Origin: Azolla caroliniana
Taxonomy: Eukaryota; Polypodiophyta
NCBI GenBank assembly: GCA_043228905.1
Contig: JBHGNT010000015.1
Span: forward strand, 2,294,001 to 2,358,000
Direction of reading: 5' to 3'
DNA: 64,000 nucleotides
The notes under the pieces are model-generated. The model saw only the letters and a program-made list of their open reading frames with translations. It had not been told where the DNA came from and ran no database searches. Shown here piece after piece: positions 39,967-51,123 of the stretch. Within the stretch, counting starts at the first letter, position 1. The number at the start of each line of letters is the position of its first letter. The position numbers and the translations under genes are program-made.

Positions 39967-41029
39967 TCACATATAGTGAATGTACTTTTGGTCCTCGAGC
40001 AAGTAGGAGGTTCCCTCTATGGAGTGTCCATCCTCCGAATGAGAAGCCAGCACGGATGTCGTCTTCGTCAAGTTGTCTGACTGAGATCAGTGGTTGTGAG
40101 AGACCAGGTACATGTCGGACATTGTGTAGTACAAGTGTAGAGCCACCTAGAAGGTTGAGCTCTACAATGCCAATTCCAATTGTGGCACATACTACGAATT
40201 TCCAACTCAAACTGAGTCGAAGTGCTGAGCCGAGTATTGCCGAAACTGAGTTGACCTCCTCATACTAGCCACCCTTCGGATCAGCTCGTTGAGCTTTATC
40301 ATTCTTTGCTTTGAGGGCATAGAAATCGGCCTTGATGTGTCCAAATTTCTTGCAATAATTGCAGGTTTGACTATCCCGAGACTTACTCCGGCTTCATTGA
40401 TTTGTCGGCGGTCGGGAAGAACTTCTCCCATGAATGTTCGGTTGGTCGGCCGAACTCCTGTACTACATAAGTGTCATTGGTCGAATTTTTTGCAAATGAT
40501 TTCCTCCGAGCAGCTTCCATCAGGATTGAACTCGTGACTTCAAACTACTTTATGGCAGCAGTCGATGCATTGCACACAGTTGTGACGAAAGTTTCCCACA
40601 AAGGGGGGAGACTACTCATGAGCAGCATTGCTTTTAGCTTGTCTTCAATTGTCATCCCCTGCGCCGAAATTTGGGAGCTTAAGCTTTCATACTCATTGAG
40701 GTGTATCTAGACCGAGTCGGATTCTTTCATCCGAACACTGTAAAGGTGTTGAATCAAATATATCTTTGTGGTGGAAACGTTCTTTTCATAGGTGTCCGAG
40801 AGTGGCTTCCATAGTTGGAATGTAGTCGGACATGATTGCACTCTGAAGTACGCTAACTCCGACAAGTGCATTTGAATGGTGGCTCGAACAACTCTATCAA
40901 GCTTTGTTCACTCTTTCGGTTTGTACCCTTCTAAAGCATTTTCTGTTTCGATTGGATCAATCGGACCCTTGACTATCAAATAGTCCTACATTTGCTCCTT
41001 CCAGAAGTTGAAGTTCGATCCATCAAACT
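39967..41029 (-). pseudogene. Copia-J gag and protease
   Basis: The minus strand reads KFDGSNFNFWKEQMQDYLIVKGP near 41025-40980, then broken gag frames, an Arg/Asn-rich stretch with the degenerate knuckle region, and 40210-39902: IGIGIVELNLLGGSTLVLHNVRHVPGLSQPLISVRQLDEDDIRAGFSFGGWTLHRGNLLLARGPKVHSLY, which is the Copia-A protease end with few changes. Many stops. Confidence 0.87.
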
Positions 41030-41403
41030 TGTTGGGAAATTGGTCTCTCCCGATGGGACCCAGTGATGAATGAAGAGGACCTAGTGAGAACCGGAAGAGA
41101 TCCGGAAACCGGAGGAGACCCGGTGAGAACCAGAAGAGAGACATATTCGTGAATATGTCTTGAGCAAGCCTATTGAGGCTATATTTGTAAATCGGACCCT
41201 TGACTATCAAATAGTCCTGCATTTGCTCCTTCCAGAAGTTGAAGTTCGATCCATCGAACTTGTTGGGAAATTGGTCTCTCCCGATGGGACCCAGTGATGA
41301 ATGAAGAGGACCTAGTGAGAACCGGAAGAGATCCGGAAACCGGAGGAGACCCGGTGAGAACCAGAAGAGAGACATATTCGTAAATATGTCTTGAGCAAGC
41401 CTA
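40962..41403. repeat. 221-bp tandem duplication spanning Copia-J gag and the Copia-C LTR start
   Basis: Unit 1 (40962-41182) and unit 2 (41183-41403) each contain CGGACCCTTGACTATC, the gag segment, then TGTTGGGAAATTGGTC and the first 150 or so bases of the Copia-C LTR. They differ at only about three positions. The breakpoints share AATCGGA, so a microhomology event after the Copia-C insertion is likely. Confidence 0.92.
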
Positions 41404-41803
41404 TTGAGGCTATATTTGTAAATATCCCTAAGTTCATATAAGTATAAATATGACTTAGGGCAATCACTTTAGTGTGTGTTGTTATTTTTGTGATTAACAT
41501 ATTGTTGTATGTGTATAACTACTGTACAAAGAGAGAACGAGAGCGAGAGAGTAGCTACGAGCACTCTTTGTTGTAACCAACGTCTGGCGACGATCGTGAG
41601 CATGAGGTCGATGCCTCTGTGCCTCCACTTTGTATTTTCTCTCATATACTGATAGTTGGAGTCTGTGGGCTCCCGTTGTTTTTTTCCCTATTAGGGTTTT
41701 CCACGTAAACATCCTGTGTCATTTTTGTGTACTCTCTCGTTCATCCCCATTTCTGTAATTCAAGACTCGGTTGTGGCCAAGCGATATTCCGTGCTATTCT
41801 TCA
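41030..41803 (+). repeat. Copia-C 5' LTR
   Basis: Begins TGTTGGGAAATTGG (again at 41261 because of the 221-bp duplication) and ends near CTATTCTTCA. It shares AGTATAAATATGACTTAGGGCAATC (TATA region), a GAGAGAACGAGAGCGAGAG run and the GGGTTTTCCACG box with the 3' LTR. Confidence 0.86.
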
Positions 41804-41808
41804 CAAAC

Positions 41809-41820
41809 TGGTATTAGAGC
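41809..41820 (+). other. Copia-C primer binding site (tRNA-iMet, one mismatch)
   Basis: TGGTATTAGAGC, the tRNA-iMet site with one C-to-T change, a few bases after the LTR end. Confidence 0.85.
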
Positions 41821-41834
41821 AAACAACACAGGAA

Positions 41835-42612
41835 ATGGAAGAATCGTTCGACGGCATGTTCAAGCTCACTGGCTCCAACTACTTAGTGTGGAAGTCAAAG
41901 ATGAGGGACATGCTAGTGGTTAAAGATCTTTGGTTGCCGGTCCAATTCAGGGACAAGAGACCGGATAAGATCGATGCCACAGTGTGGGAGGTGATGCACA
42001 TGAAGATGACGGCATACATCTAGTGCTTCATCGACATGAGCCTGTACAACAACTTCAATGAAGAGAGCAAGGCTCATGAACTCTGGGAGAAGATCGGCAT
42101 CATGTTCCAAAACAAGAATGTTGTTAATTAGGTTTCGGTATTCCGAAAGCTAGTGAGGCTCCGGTACCAAGATGGCTCCAATAAGGCGGAGCACATGAAT
42201 GCCTTCCAAGGACTGATCCACCAGGCAACCACGTTGGAAGTACCTCTCGCCGATGAGGTACTCGCATTGCTCCTGCTCGGTTCCTCCCGGATATCTGGGA
42301 GACGTTAGCGGTCACGTTGGGCAACGCCAGGCCGGAAGGAAAACAGTTGTCCCTAGCAACAGTAAAATCAAGATTGCTAGATGAAGAAACTTGCCGGAAG
42401 GACCGGGAATCCAGAACCGATCTGAAGGCTTTGGTCACGAAAGATGATCACAACCGGGGAAGAGGCCAGTATCAGAGTCCCCAAAACCGGGACAAATCGG
42501 GGATGAGGTCGAAGTCAAGGGGGATGCCCACGTGCTTCTACTTCAGGAAGTCGGGAAACTTCCAAAAAAACTGCCGACATTTCCAGAAGGAGAAACCGGC
42601 ATTACCAATTTG
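41835..42612 (+). pseudogene. Copia-C gag
   Basis: ATG 41835: MEESFDGMFKLTGSNYLVWKSKMRDMLVVKDLWLPVQFRDKRPDKIDATVWEVMHMKMTAYI, TAG (42021-42023), CFIDMSLYNNFNEESKAHELWEKIGIMFQNKN, another stop, KLVRLRYQDGSNKAEHMNAFQGLIHQATTLEVPLADEVLALLLLGSS and a frameshift. The C-terminal frame 42317-42613 has the knuckle as CFYFRKSGNFQKNC, in which the second Cys is Phe and the His is Asn, so it would not bind zinc. Confidence 0.88.
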
Positions 42613-43053
42613 AAGAAGAGTTCGGACCGAAACGGTTCGGACCGGAGAGGCCCGGATCGGAAGGGAACGTCGGCAATCGCGACAAGTGAAGAATAACTTA
42701 TGCTCATTACTGAAGAGAATGAGTTAAACCTTGTCGGGGATGAGACAATGTGGGTTGTCGATTCTAGAGCGTCGTTCCACCTAACACCGGATCGGAAATG
42801 CTTCCCATCCTACACAACCGGTGATCATGGTTGTGTCCGGATGGGGAATGAAGGTACATGCCGAATTATCAGCATAGGAGATGTGTTGTTGACAACATCA
42901 ACCAGATACAAATTGCTATTGAAGGATGTCCGACATGTTCAGGAGGTTCGACTGAACCTGATATCAGTCGGTCGGCTAGATGATGAAGGCTATACGGGTA
43001 GCATCCGGAACAGTGTTATGAAGTTCAGCAAGGGAAGCTTGATAGTGGCTTGA
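42613..43053 (+). pseudogene. Copia-C protease
   Basis: Open piece 42700-43053: MLITEENELNLVGDETMWVVDSRASFHLTPDRKCFPSYTTGDHGCVRMGNEGTCRIISIGDVLLTTSTRYKLLLKDVRHVQEVRLNLISVGRLDDEGYTGSIRNSVMKFSKGSLIVA. The catalytic D-S-G is D-S-R here. The frame ends TGA at 43051-43053, and the pre-integrase follows in frame. Confidence 0.87.
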
Positions 43054-43071
43054 GCCCGGAAGATCAACATA

Positions 43072-44664
43072 TTGTACTTGATGAATTCCCGGATATGTCG
43101 GGAAGAAGTGAACGTAGCATCCAACACTGCATGTGAGTTGTGGCACAAAAGACTATGTCACATGAGTGAGAAAGGGATGAAGAGGCTTGCCGAAGACAAC
43201 CTCATTCCGGTAAAGGACGTGCAACTTGAGAAGTGCACTGATTTCTTGGCCGGAAAGCAAAACCGAACCTCCTTCCGGTCAAGACCACTGATGAAACGGA
43301 ATGCACCACTAGAGATGGTGCATACCGATGTGTGTCAAGTGGACACTAAGTTACATGCCGGATCGTAGTGCTTCGTGACGTTCATAGATGACCACAATCG
43401 GAAGTTGTGGGTCTTGTTGAGATCGACGCTTTCCAAAAACTTCACCTCTCGGCCACAACCGAGGAAACACGAGTCAATGCAGAAGTAAATCAAAACACAG
43501 AGAGAGACTCGAATGCACAGGGTTTAGCGTGGAAAACCCTAGACGGGAAAAACCACGGGAGTGCAAGACTCCAACTATCACTATACGCAGGGAATGTACA
43601 ATGGCGAGCTGCAAGGCGACGACCTTGAGCTCGCTGTCCTCGCCACAGGCGGCGGTATTACACAGAGGCGTCGACCTCTTCCTTTCTCTCTCTCTCAGCT
43701 GCTCTCACTTCGCTCCCTCTTCGTGGAAAACAGAAACTGAGCAACAACTACAAAACTGTTTGCCCTAAGTCATATTTATACACATATGACTTTCGGGCTA
43801 TTTACAAATATAGCCTCAAGGGCCCTTGGCAAACATATTCACAAATATGTCCCCGCATCCGGATCTCTCTCCGGGTACATTCGTCATCCGGCTCCGTAAC
43901 CGGGTCTTCACCATCCGGATCCGGAACCGGGTCTTCATCATCCGGCTCCGTAACCGGGTCTTCATCATCCGGCTCCGATACCAGGTACTCCTCATTCGGG
44001 TCTTCATTCCCGATTCCCGGACATCCGACCATCACATCCGGAGGGACCGTAATCCCAACAGGTCTCACCATTGAAAACGAAGGATCAGGTGCTATCCGTC
44101 TTCAAGGAGCTCCACAAGAGAGTGGAAAGAGAATTCGGTCGGAAACTGAAGGCGGTTCGAGTAGATAATGGAGGAGAATAACGGGGGCAGTTCGAGGAGT
44201 AGTACCGGTCGAAGGGAATCCAGCTCGAGTTTACTATGCCGAAGACGTCCGAACTAAACGGGCTGGCCGAAAGGATGAACTAGACCATAATGGAGAGAGT
44301 CTGGAGTGGGCTTGCACATGCAAAGTTACCCAAGACGTTTTGGGCTGAGGCGCTGACGACGGCGACGGCGACCTATGTGATAAATAGATCACCCTCAGCA
44401 CCCTTGGAAGGAGACTCACCTCAGAAAGTATGGACCGGTAAAGATGTATCTTACCGGCATCTGAAGGTGTTCGGGTGTCTCATATATGTGCATGTTGCAA
44501 AGGACAAGAGAGAAAAGTTGGATCCGAAGTCCAGGCCATGCATATTCCTTGGATACATCGATGATGAGTTCGATTACCGGGTGTGGGATCTGGTAGACAA
44601 GAAGGTGTTCCGAAGTCGGGACATAGTCTTCATGGAAGACAGGACCATTGCTTACTTGGAGTAG
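43072..44664 (+). pseudogene. Copia-C integrase, split by a solo LTR
   Basis: Left part (43072-43414): LMNSRICREEVNVASNTACELWHKRLCHMSEKGMKRLAEDN, EKCTDFLAGKQNRTSFRSRPLMKRNAPLEMVHTDVCQVD, FVTFIDDHNRKLWV. Right part (44066-44664): KTKDQVLSVFKELHKRVEREFGRKLKAVRVDNGGE, a TAA, then SELNGLAERMN, a TAG and the open frame ERVWSGLAHAKLPKTFWAEALTTATATYVINRSP, WTGKDVSYRHLKVFGCLIYVHVAKDKREKLDPKSRPCIFLGYIDDEFDYRVWDLVDKKVFRSRDIVFMED. ATYVINR is preceded by a small ACG/GCG slippage insertion. Confidence 0.88.
43415..44060 (-). mobile_element. Solo copia LTR inside Copia-C, minus strand
   Basis: 646 bp. The plus-strand ends are TGTTGAGATCG and AATCCCAACA, with perfect TSD GGTCT (43410-43414 and 44061-44065). 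A direct array of a 27-30-bp unit around GGGTCTTCATCATCCGGCTC lies at about 43880-43995. It is related in layout to the other copia LTRs of the window but not the same family as the TGTTAGGAAAC group. Confidence 0.93.
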
Positions 44665-44742
44665 GAGAAGAAGATGATCAACTCCAGAAAATACAATGAA
44701 AACCGACCTAAGGACACAAGGACCTACCCGGTTGAAAACTAG

Positions 44743-45825
44743 ATGTTAGCCGGTAACCGGATGACACTCGACGAACCGGCCGGATTCGGACAAGAAACCG
44801 AACCAACCGAAGAAGAAGAAGAAGAAGACACTAGAACCAGACAAGATCCCCAATCGGATGAGGATGAGGAACAAACAGAGGAACCGGTAGTCAGAAACCA
44901 AGGACGGAGATATCCTCTCCGAGAGAGAAGAGCCCCCCAGAGATTTTCGGATGCAGAGCATGTGTTGCCAACCGATGAGGGGGAGTCAGAAAGCTTCGAA
45001 GAAGCAAAGAGAGACACCCACAGCCGCAAGTGGTTGAGTGCCATGCAGGACGAGATGGATTCCCTGCATGAGAACCACACATATGAACTGGTGGAGTTGC
45101 CGAAAGGGAAGAGAGCACTCCGGAACAAGTGGGTGTACAAGCTAAAACCAGGAGATGCCGGAAATCCACCAAGGTATAAGGCCCGAATCGTGGTGAAGGG
45201 CTTCCAGCTGAAGAAAGGAGTGGACTTCGATGAGATCTTTACCCTAGTAGTAAAGATGACATCCATTTAGACGGTATTGGGCATAGCGGCAAGCATGGAC
45301 CTCGAGGTAGAGCAACTTGACGTGAAGACGGCATTCCTCGATGGTGACCTCGAAGAAGAGATCTACATGCATCAACCGGAAGGATTTGAGAGGAAAGGGA
45401 AGGAGCACCTAGTGTGCCAACTGAAGAAGAGCCTATACGGGCTGCAGCAAGCTCCCCTGAAATGGTACCGGAAGTCCGAATCCTTCATGACCGACCAAGG
45501 GTACCACAAGACGTAGGCCGATCACTGCGTGTTTGTGAAGAAATTTGATGGAGGAGATTTCCTGATAATCCTCCTATATGTGGATGATATGTTGATCGTT
45601 GGACGAGACCAAGGAAAGATTCAGATGATGAAGAAGGCTCTAAACCGGACCTTCTCAATGAAAGACTTGGGGCCTGCAAGACAGATATTGGGAATGCACA
45701 TCATCCAGGACCAGTCTAAGAAGCTGTTGTGGTTGTCACAAGAGAAGTATGTGACAAAGGTGCTTCAACGGTTCAACATGTTAGAGGCGAAACCGGTCGG
45801 ATCAACACTTCCGGCCAGAAAATAA
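44743..45825 (+). pseudogene. Copia-C linker and reverse transcriptase
   Basis: 44743-45270: acidic linker, RRYPLRERRAPQRFSDAEHVLPTDEGESESFEEAKRDTHSRKWLSAMQDEMDSLHENHTYELVELPKGKRALRNKWVYKLKPGDAGNPPRYKARIVVKGFQLKKGVDFDEIFTLVVKMTSI, TAG. 45277-45516: EVEQLDVKTAFLDGDLEEEIYMHQPEGF, SLYGLQQAPLKWYRK, TAG. 45529-45825: FLIILLYVDDMLIVGRDQGK, MKDLGPARQILGMHII, MLEAKPVGSTLP. YVDD is intact, with two stops between the pieces in one frame. Confidence 0.9.
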
Positions 45826-46540
45826 AGCCCGAGGAAAAAGGAGGAGAAGACGGATATGATGAAGATACCATATGCCTCTATCATCAGGAGCTTGATGTAC
45901 GCGATGGTATGTACCTGGCCGGATATTGAATATGCAGTCGGAGTGGTGAGCCGGTTCATGAGCAATCCCGGAAGAGAGCACTAGAACGCAGTCAAGTGGA
46001 TACTCCGATATTTGAAAGGCACCACGAGTATGTGCCTTCAGTTTGGCTCCGAAAAACCCCAACTCAATGGTTTCACGGATTCGGATATGTCAGTTGATGC
46101 AGATACTAACCGGTCGACATCCGGATATGTCATGACCTATGCAGGGGGAGTTGTTTCGTGGTAGTCGAGGTTGCAAAAGACGGTTGCATTGTCAACCACG
46201 GAGGCGGAGTACATGGCAGTTGTAGAAGCCGGCAAGGAGATAATCTGGATGAAGGACTTCATCAAAGAGCTAGGGATCCAACATGAGGAATAGCGGCTCT
46301 ACTGCGATAGTCAAAGCACCACCCACCTTGCAAAGAACGCGGCCTACCATTCCCGGACGAAACATATCCAACGGAGGTACCACTGGATCTGAGAGAGAGT
46401 AGAAGATCAAGAGTTCGTGTTGACGAAGATCCACACGGAAGAGAATGGGTCGGATATGCTGACCAAGGTGTTGACAACCGACAAGTTGGACGCGTGTCGA
46501 AAGCGGATGAGGCTGACGAGACATCCCATGCCAGAGTGAA
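45826..46540 (+). pseudogene. Copia-C RNase H
   Basis: The broken frame reads SLMYAMVCTWPDIEYAVGVVSRFMSNPGREH, NAVKWILRYLKGTTSMCLQFGSEKPQLNGFTDSDMSVDADTNRSTSGYVMTYAGGVVSW, STTEAEYMAVVEAGKEIIWMKDFIKEL, LYCDSQSTTHLAKNAAYHSRTKHIQRRYHWI. TAG codons replace several residues. A purine tract (GTGAAGGGGGAGA, 46537-46549) follows. Confidence 0.86.
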
Positions 46541-46549
46541 GGGGGAGAT

Positions 46550-47054
46550 TGTTGGGAAATCGGTCTCTCTGGATGGGACCCGATGAGAACCAGAGGAGAC
46601 CCAGTGAGAACCAGAAGAGAGACATATTCGTAAATATGTCTTGAGCAAGCCTATTGAGGCTATATTTGTAAATATCCCTAAGTTCATATAAGTATAAATA
46701 TGACTTAGGGCAATCACTTTAGTGTGTGTTGTTATTTTTGTGATTGACATATTGTTGTATGTGTATAACTACTGTACAAAGAGAGAACGAGAGCGAGAGA
46801 GTAGCTACGAGCACTCTCTGTTGTAACCGTCGTCTGCCTAAGATCGCGAGCACGAGGTCGTTGCCTCTGGGCCTCCACTTTGTATTTCCTCTCATATAGT
46901 GATAGTTGGAGTTTGTGGCTCTCGTGGTTTTTTTCCCTATTAGGGTTTTCCACGTAAACATCCTGTGTCATTTCTGTGTACTCTCTCGTTCATCCCCATT
47001 TCTGTAATTCAAGACTCGGTTGTGGCCGAGCGATATTCCGCACTATCCTCCTTA
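46550..47054 (+). repeat. Copia-C 3' LTR
   Basis: Starts TGTTGGGAAATCGG after the purine tract. It is collinear with the 5' LTR apart from the tandem duplication and small indels. The last bases (ACTATCCTCC) lack the expected CA end and the TSD, so a small deletion at the right edge is likely. Then Copia-J gag resumes. Confidence 0.86.
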
Positions 47055-47859
47055 GACTCATCTCTGATGAGCCAGATGTTGATGCCATCTATGTCGGTTT
47101 GGTAGACTCTATCCAGAGTCAACTACGAACAGTGGTGGGATGCAATCGTCTAGCTCACCCGATATCGTTCTAGTCAGATTTGGACACGAGTCGAATCGAC
47201 TTCAACTATTGGAAGAGTTGGGTGCTAAACTTTCTCGGAGTGGCTACGATGAATAGAGGGACAGAGCCCACTAGTCTTCCAGAATGTCGCCTAGCCAAGT
47301 TGATCACGGTTAACTGCTGATTCAATTCCAATTGCCGATTCCAAGAGGCCAATCACAGATTATGTGCCTTCGTGATGATTATCCAGGCCGATCCTACTTC
47401 GAATGACAACAACGATGAGAGGGACGGAGCCGACTGGTCCTCCTGAATCTCTTCTAGCCGAATGAAGCACAGTGGACAACATCGAATGAAGGTAGGGGTT
47501 GTTCCTTGGAGCCCAATTTGCTACAAGTGGTTACAACGAGCTAGTGGACAACGTCGAATGGCCTATTCGATTGCTGTCTAACCTGATGAAGCACAATTGA
47601 GGCAGAACTTGCAAGACAAAGTCTCACTCCGAGCAGCTACAATCACAGAAGTAAAGTACAACCAATTGGCTTACTTCAAGAGTGATTTAGCTCAGTGAAG
47701 TGCATACCTTTCAGGTGTTTTCTCTTCTTTGAAAATGATCTTGTAGAAGTTGTCGGCTAAGAGATTTCAGTCTGACAAAAATCTCAGAATCTGTTCTATC
47801 AAGGTGAGATGTTGATGAAGACAGAAGGACAACCAACTGCAAAATCAAAAGAGCACCAA
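47055..47859 (-). pseudogene. Copia-J leader and gag start
   Basis: Right of Copia-C the minus strand gives the gag start (ATGGCATCAACATCTGGCTC-like at about 47082) and about 775 bases of leader up to the primer site, matching the leader length of Copia-A only roughly. No frame is expected here. Confidence 0.8.
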
Positions 47860-48228
47860 GCTCTGATACTAGATGTTGGAGGCGGTCGTCAGGTGCGGAA
47901 CAAGAATCAACACTCTTTAGAGTTGAAGCTCTTTAAGGGTTCAAAGAAACAGATTAAGTGATCAAGACAACTAATTCATATGACAAGATCAACAAGAAAG
48001 ACAGAGAGAAGAAGTACGCCAAAGTAGGCACACAATAATGTAATTGTATAGCATTACAATGGCACAATATACAAAATGAACAACCACCCTCAAGCTAGGT
48101 TACAAGAGTCAGTTTAGATACTAACTGACTTAGGGCAACTGCCCTTTCCACTATTTATAGAAATAGCCTAAACCTAGTGTGTCCAATGGGACAATGTGAA
48201 TACGGTCATTATATACCCATATTCGACA
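47860..48228 (-). repeat. Copia-J 5' LTR and primer site
   Basis: Minus LTR 48228-47874 (355 bp) begins TGTCGAATATGGGTATATAATGACC, like Copia-A. Two bases on, TAGTATCAGAGC (47871-47860) is the tRNA-iMet site with one change. Right of 48228 the transposon-dense region ends. Confidence 0.86.
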
Positions 48229-48906
48229 GAACATACAAAGGTGACTACAAAGGCAGGGAGGGCACGAAGTGGGGCGATGATGAATGAGGGTTGTGTGTGT
48301 GTGTGTTTGAGGAGGATATATTGAGGGATGAGGAGGTAGGCAAGAAGATATGTACAAGGATATATGATCACAAAAGTATACATGTAATCACATATGTAAG
48401 TGCATAAAAGAATCCTAAACAAAGACATAAGCCAATGATGATGCAATCGAAATATATAATCAAGGCCTTTAGACTCGGTACACATGCAATGCCCAAACTA
48501 GTGCATGCAATACGCAAATGAGTTATTGAGCTCATATGTGTGTGACATCATTTTCATTTCAAGCATGTATAATATGAATTTCAAATAATATAATATCGTA
48601 TGTAATACACAATAGAGGCATAAACCTCATATGCATACATAATGCATATACAATTTATACACATAATATACGACCAAGCCAACATAAATTAATTGTTTAT
48701 GCTTGAACATAATGAGTTAAACATGTATAAGCATGGGAAAAGCAAAAATAGAATAAAAACTATTGATTAATGGAAAGAAACAATTAAAGTTCTTTTGTTG
48801 GCAACATTCTGGATATGCCCCTCAAACAACACATTGATCGATTATCATCAAAAAGAGAAACAAATCAACAAAAGAAACATTAGAAACTCACGCTAGTGCC
48901 AATTGT
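48229..48906. other. AT-rich non-coding stretch
   Basis: No coding frame, element end or RNA gene was recognised. A short (GT)n run occurs at about 48291-48306. Confidence 0.4.
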
Positions 48907-49500
48907 TAGAGTAGATTCTAATTTAAGCTGGATAGTAATGCAATATACAAGAAAATAAAGAGACAGAGACAAAAAGAAGGGTGTCGATCCACCCAACCCA
49001 TGAACAAAGGGATCAAGAGGGATTTGAGCCTTGAACAACATCAAATTGGCTTCTATTGTACTTGTTACTAGTACTCACTCACCACAAGAGTTTATGCACC
49101 ACGAGATGACAGTCTCAACATAGTCGAATGATGCCCCAATGGGGTTAGTTGGGCATCATATTTATAGCCAGAGCCAAGGGTTCAGCCCTCAAACCAAGTT
49201 CACGCTTGGCCCTTAAGGGTTAACTCAATCCTTATGATTAAATGTAATCCTCTTGTCTTTACATTCTTGATTAACCATCATACTCTATCCTCGTGTGTAG
49301 AAAACTATGATATAAACTACCATTTGATAAGTTATGGTTATTCCCATAACATTAAGGATGGCACAAGGCCTGGTAAACTTTGGATCTTGGTATTTCCTAC
49401 ATCTAATGTTGAATCTTCATCCTGCATGATATGTACTTACCATTTGTGTGTCTACTTCTAGCCATTTACATGTTACATATGGAGTTTATCCACGAGATTT
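48907..49500 (-). repeat. Possible degenerate LTR, minus strand
   Basis: On the minus strand a CTATAAATATGATGCCC (TATA-like, about 49165) is followed by a U5-like region ending TCTAACA (about 48907), then ATTGGCACTAGCGTGAG, loosely like an old primer site. No partner LTR or gag was seen. A small ORF on the plus strand (49234-49461) has no recognised match. Confidence 0.25.
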
Positions 49501-49879
49501 GAGGTGGTATCTCTATTCCTCCAATTGTAGATGTAGGCATTGGCAGATACAAATGTGAATTGCATCAGGTAATGCTCATTGAGGGTGAGCTCAAGTTGCC
49601 TCTTGAAGTCACATTTTGTTTCATGAGTTGTTAATGATACATATTCTTTATCATTGGAACATGTGATCAAGAGGATATCATCTTCTTTCTTTCTTTTTAA
49701 TGGAAAGAATGCTACAAAGAACTCATATAGTAAAATATAGCCCTCATACCCACATCAACCAACATGTCGAGTAGCAAAAGCCCTCATGCATGGTCCATCC
49801 AAGACGAGGGGCGGAAAAAGCCATCTTGATGGAGCATATCTCCACTTTATTCTGTCCCCAAAAGAGGTGAAGACCTCTG

Positions 49880-50545
49880 CCTTTTTCCAAATTTCTCAAA
49901 AATGTTGTTGCTTACGAAACACAGCCTCATCCTCACCAGTTATTGCATCATATTGACCTCTTAGAGTATGTAGTAGCATCAACCATATGTCCTTGACTAA
50001 CTCAAGAACATTATGTTTGACTTCCTGAAATACACATTTACATCTTGCCTTCCACAATACCCGAAGTACTAAAGAAGATATTGTAGACCAAACCTTGTCC
50101 TCTTCTAAATAGCAAATTGTTGAAGGATAAGAGACCTCCAATACATGTCTTCCATCATAGAGGAGCAAAAAATCAACATACTCCTTTTCATAAAATTTTA
50201 TGTATTTCTTCAACCAACCTTCCCCATCTTACAAAACCCCATGTGTACACCTGTTTACCATAAATAGGATACAAAATTCTCAACATCCTTTTCCAAACTA
50301 CTCTAGCAATAGGACATACCCATAAAACATGGTGAACCGATTCAATGGAAAACCACAACTATCACATTTTAAATCATGGCAATCGCCCCGCATCCATGAT
50401 TACACAGGAATGTCATAATGTATCAACAACCATCTAAACAATACAACTTTTTTAGGAATTTGCATGGCCCATAGTCATTTCCAATAAGCATTCAACCAAG
50501 AGTCTTGTACATTACCAAATCTTGATACATTAGGTGTGGTTGTTA
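49880..50545 (-). pseudogene. L1-type LINE fragment: zinc domain after reverse transcriptase
   Basis: The minus strand reads MQIPKKVVLFRWLLIHYDIPV, SWMRGDCHDLKCDSCG, then in another frame PIESVHHVLWVCPIARVVWKRMLRILYPIYGKQVYTWGFVRWGRLVEEIHKIL, then KEYVDFLLLYDGRHVLEVSYPSTICYLEEDKVWSTISSLVLRVLWKARCKCVFQ. This is the zf-RVT pattern of plant L1 LINEs (C-x2-C, H-x3-W-x-C-P, then LLW-KARN-like). Two or more frameshifts; only the C-terminal end is present. It is unrelated to LINE-1 and LINE-2. Confidence 0.75.
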
Positions 50546-51119
50546 TGCCAGTGGCTTGTAAATTTTGGGGATAAGAAAGTGAAAGATGTGGAAGCTCTGT
50601 TGGATTGAGAAGCAAAGAAGCTAGGGTGGCAAATCAAGAGGGCATGTAAGATCAACATCGAAAAGAGGCAACGTGATCATCGATCGTTGGGACGTTGCAC
50701 CGAAACTCGAGGATCTCCCCTATAAGCTCCACTCCATAACTTATCTTCTCTGATTATTCTTTTCTTCTTCTTGTCCTCAACATGCTTACTATCTTAGGGT
50801 TCCATTTTCTTCTTCTTCATGAATTTAGGGGTTCTTAGTTCATGTTTAATTTCTTAGTTCTTATTGTAATCAAAATATTCCAAAATCTTATAAACCCTAC
50901 TTTATAAAGGGAATTTCTTTCATAATCCAATGTTTTCAACTTATAAAGTGGACAATCTAGACTTAATATTGTAAAATCTATTCACAATCTCAAATTCTTT
51001 GGGTTAATTACGTGTTAATCTCGTGCACAATTTACTATTCAGATTGTGGCTACGTTCGACTCTAACTTACCTTTGACTCTAACCTATGTTGGACTTTGAT
51101 TTACCTTCGACTCTATAAA
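50546..51119. other. AT-rich non-coding stretch
   Basis: No gene seen. A short irregular repeat around TTCGACTCTAACTTACC occurs at 51050-51118 and continues beyond the inserted LTR at 52384-52430. Confidence 0.4.
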
Positions 51120-51123
51120 GCGT

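Larger units (their letters stand above)
41030..47054 (+). mobile_element. Copia-C: decayed full-length copia element of the Copia-B family
   Basis: 5' LTR 41030-about 41803 (first part tandemly duplicated), PBS 41809-41820, gag, protease, integrase (split by solo LTR 43415-44060), RT, RNase H, purine tract 46537-46549 and 3' LTR 46550-about 47054. It lies in the gag of minus-strand Copia-J. No clear TSD: AAACT or GAACT on the left has no match on the right, where a few bases seem lost. Confidence 0.9.
39967..48228 (-). mobile_element. Copia-J: old, truncated member of the Copia-A family
   Basis: Minus-strand LTR 47874-48228, PBS 47860-47871, leader and gag start 47055-47859, then (after the nested Copia-C) gag and protease 41029-39967. 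It is truncated inside the protease-integrase region; RT and the 3' LTR are absent. Protein and LTR start match Copia-A (TGTCGAATA at the LTR start, KFDGSNFNFWKEQMQDYLIVKG in gag). Confidence 0.88.
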
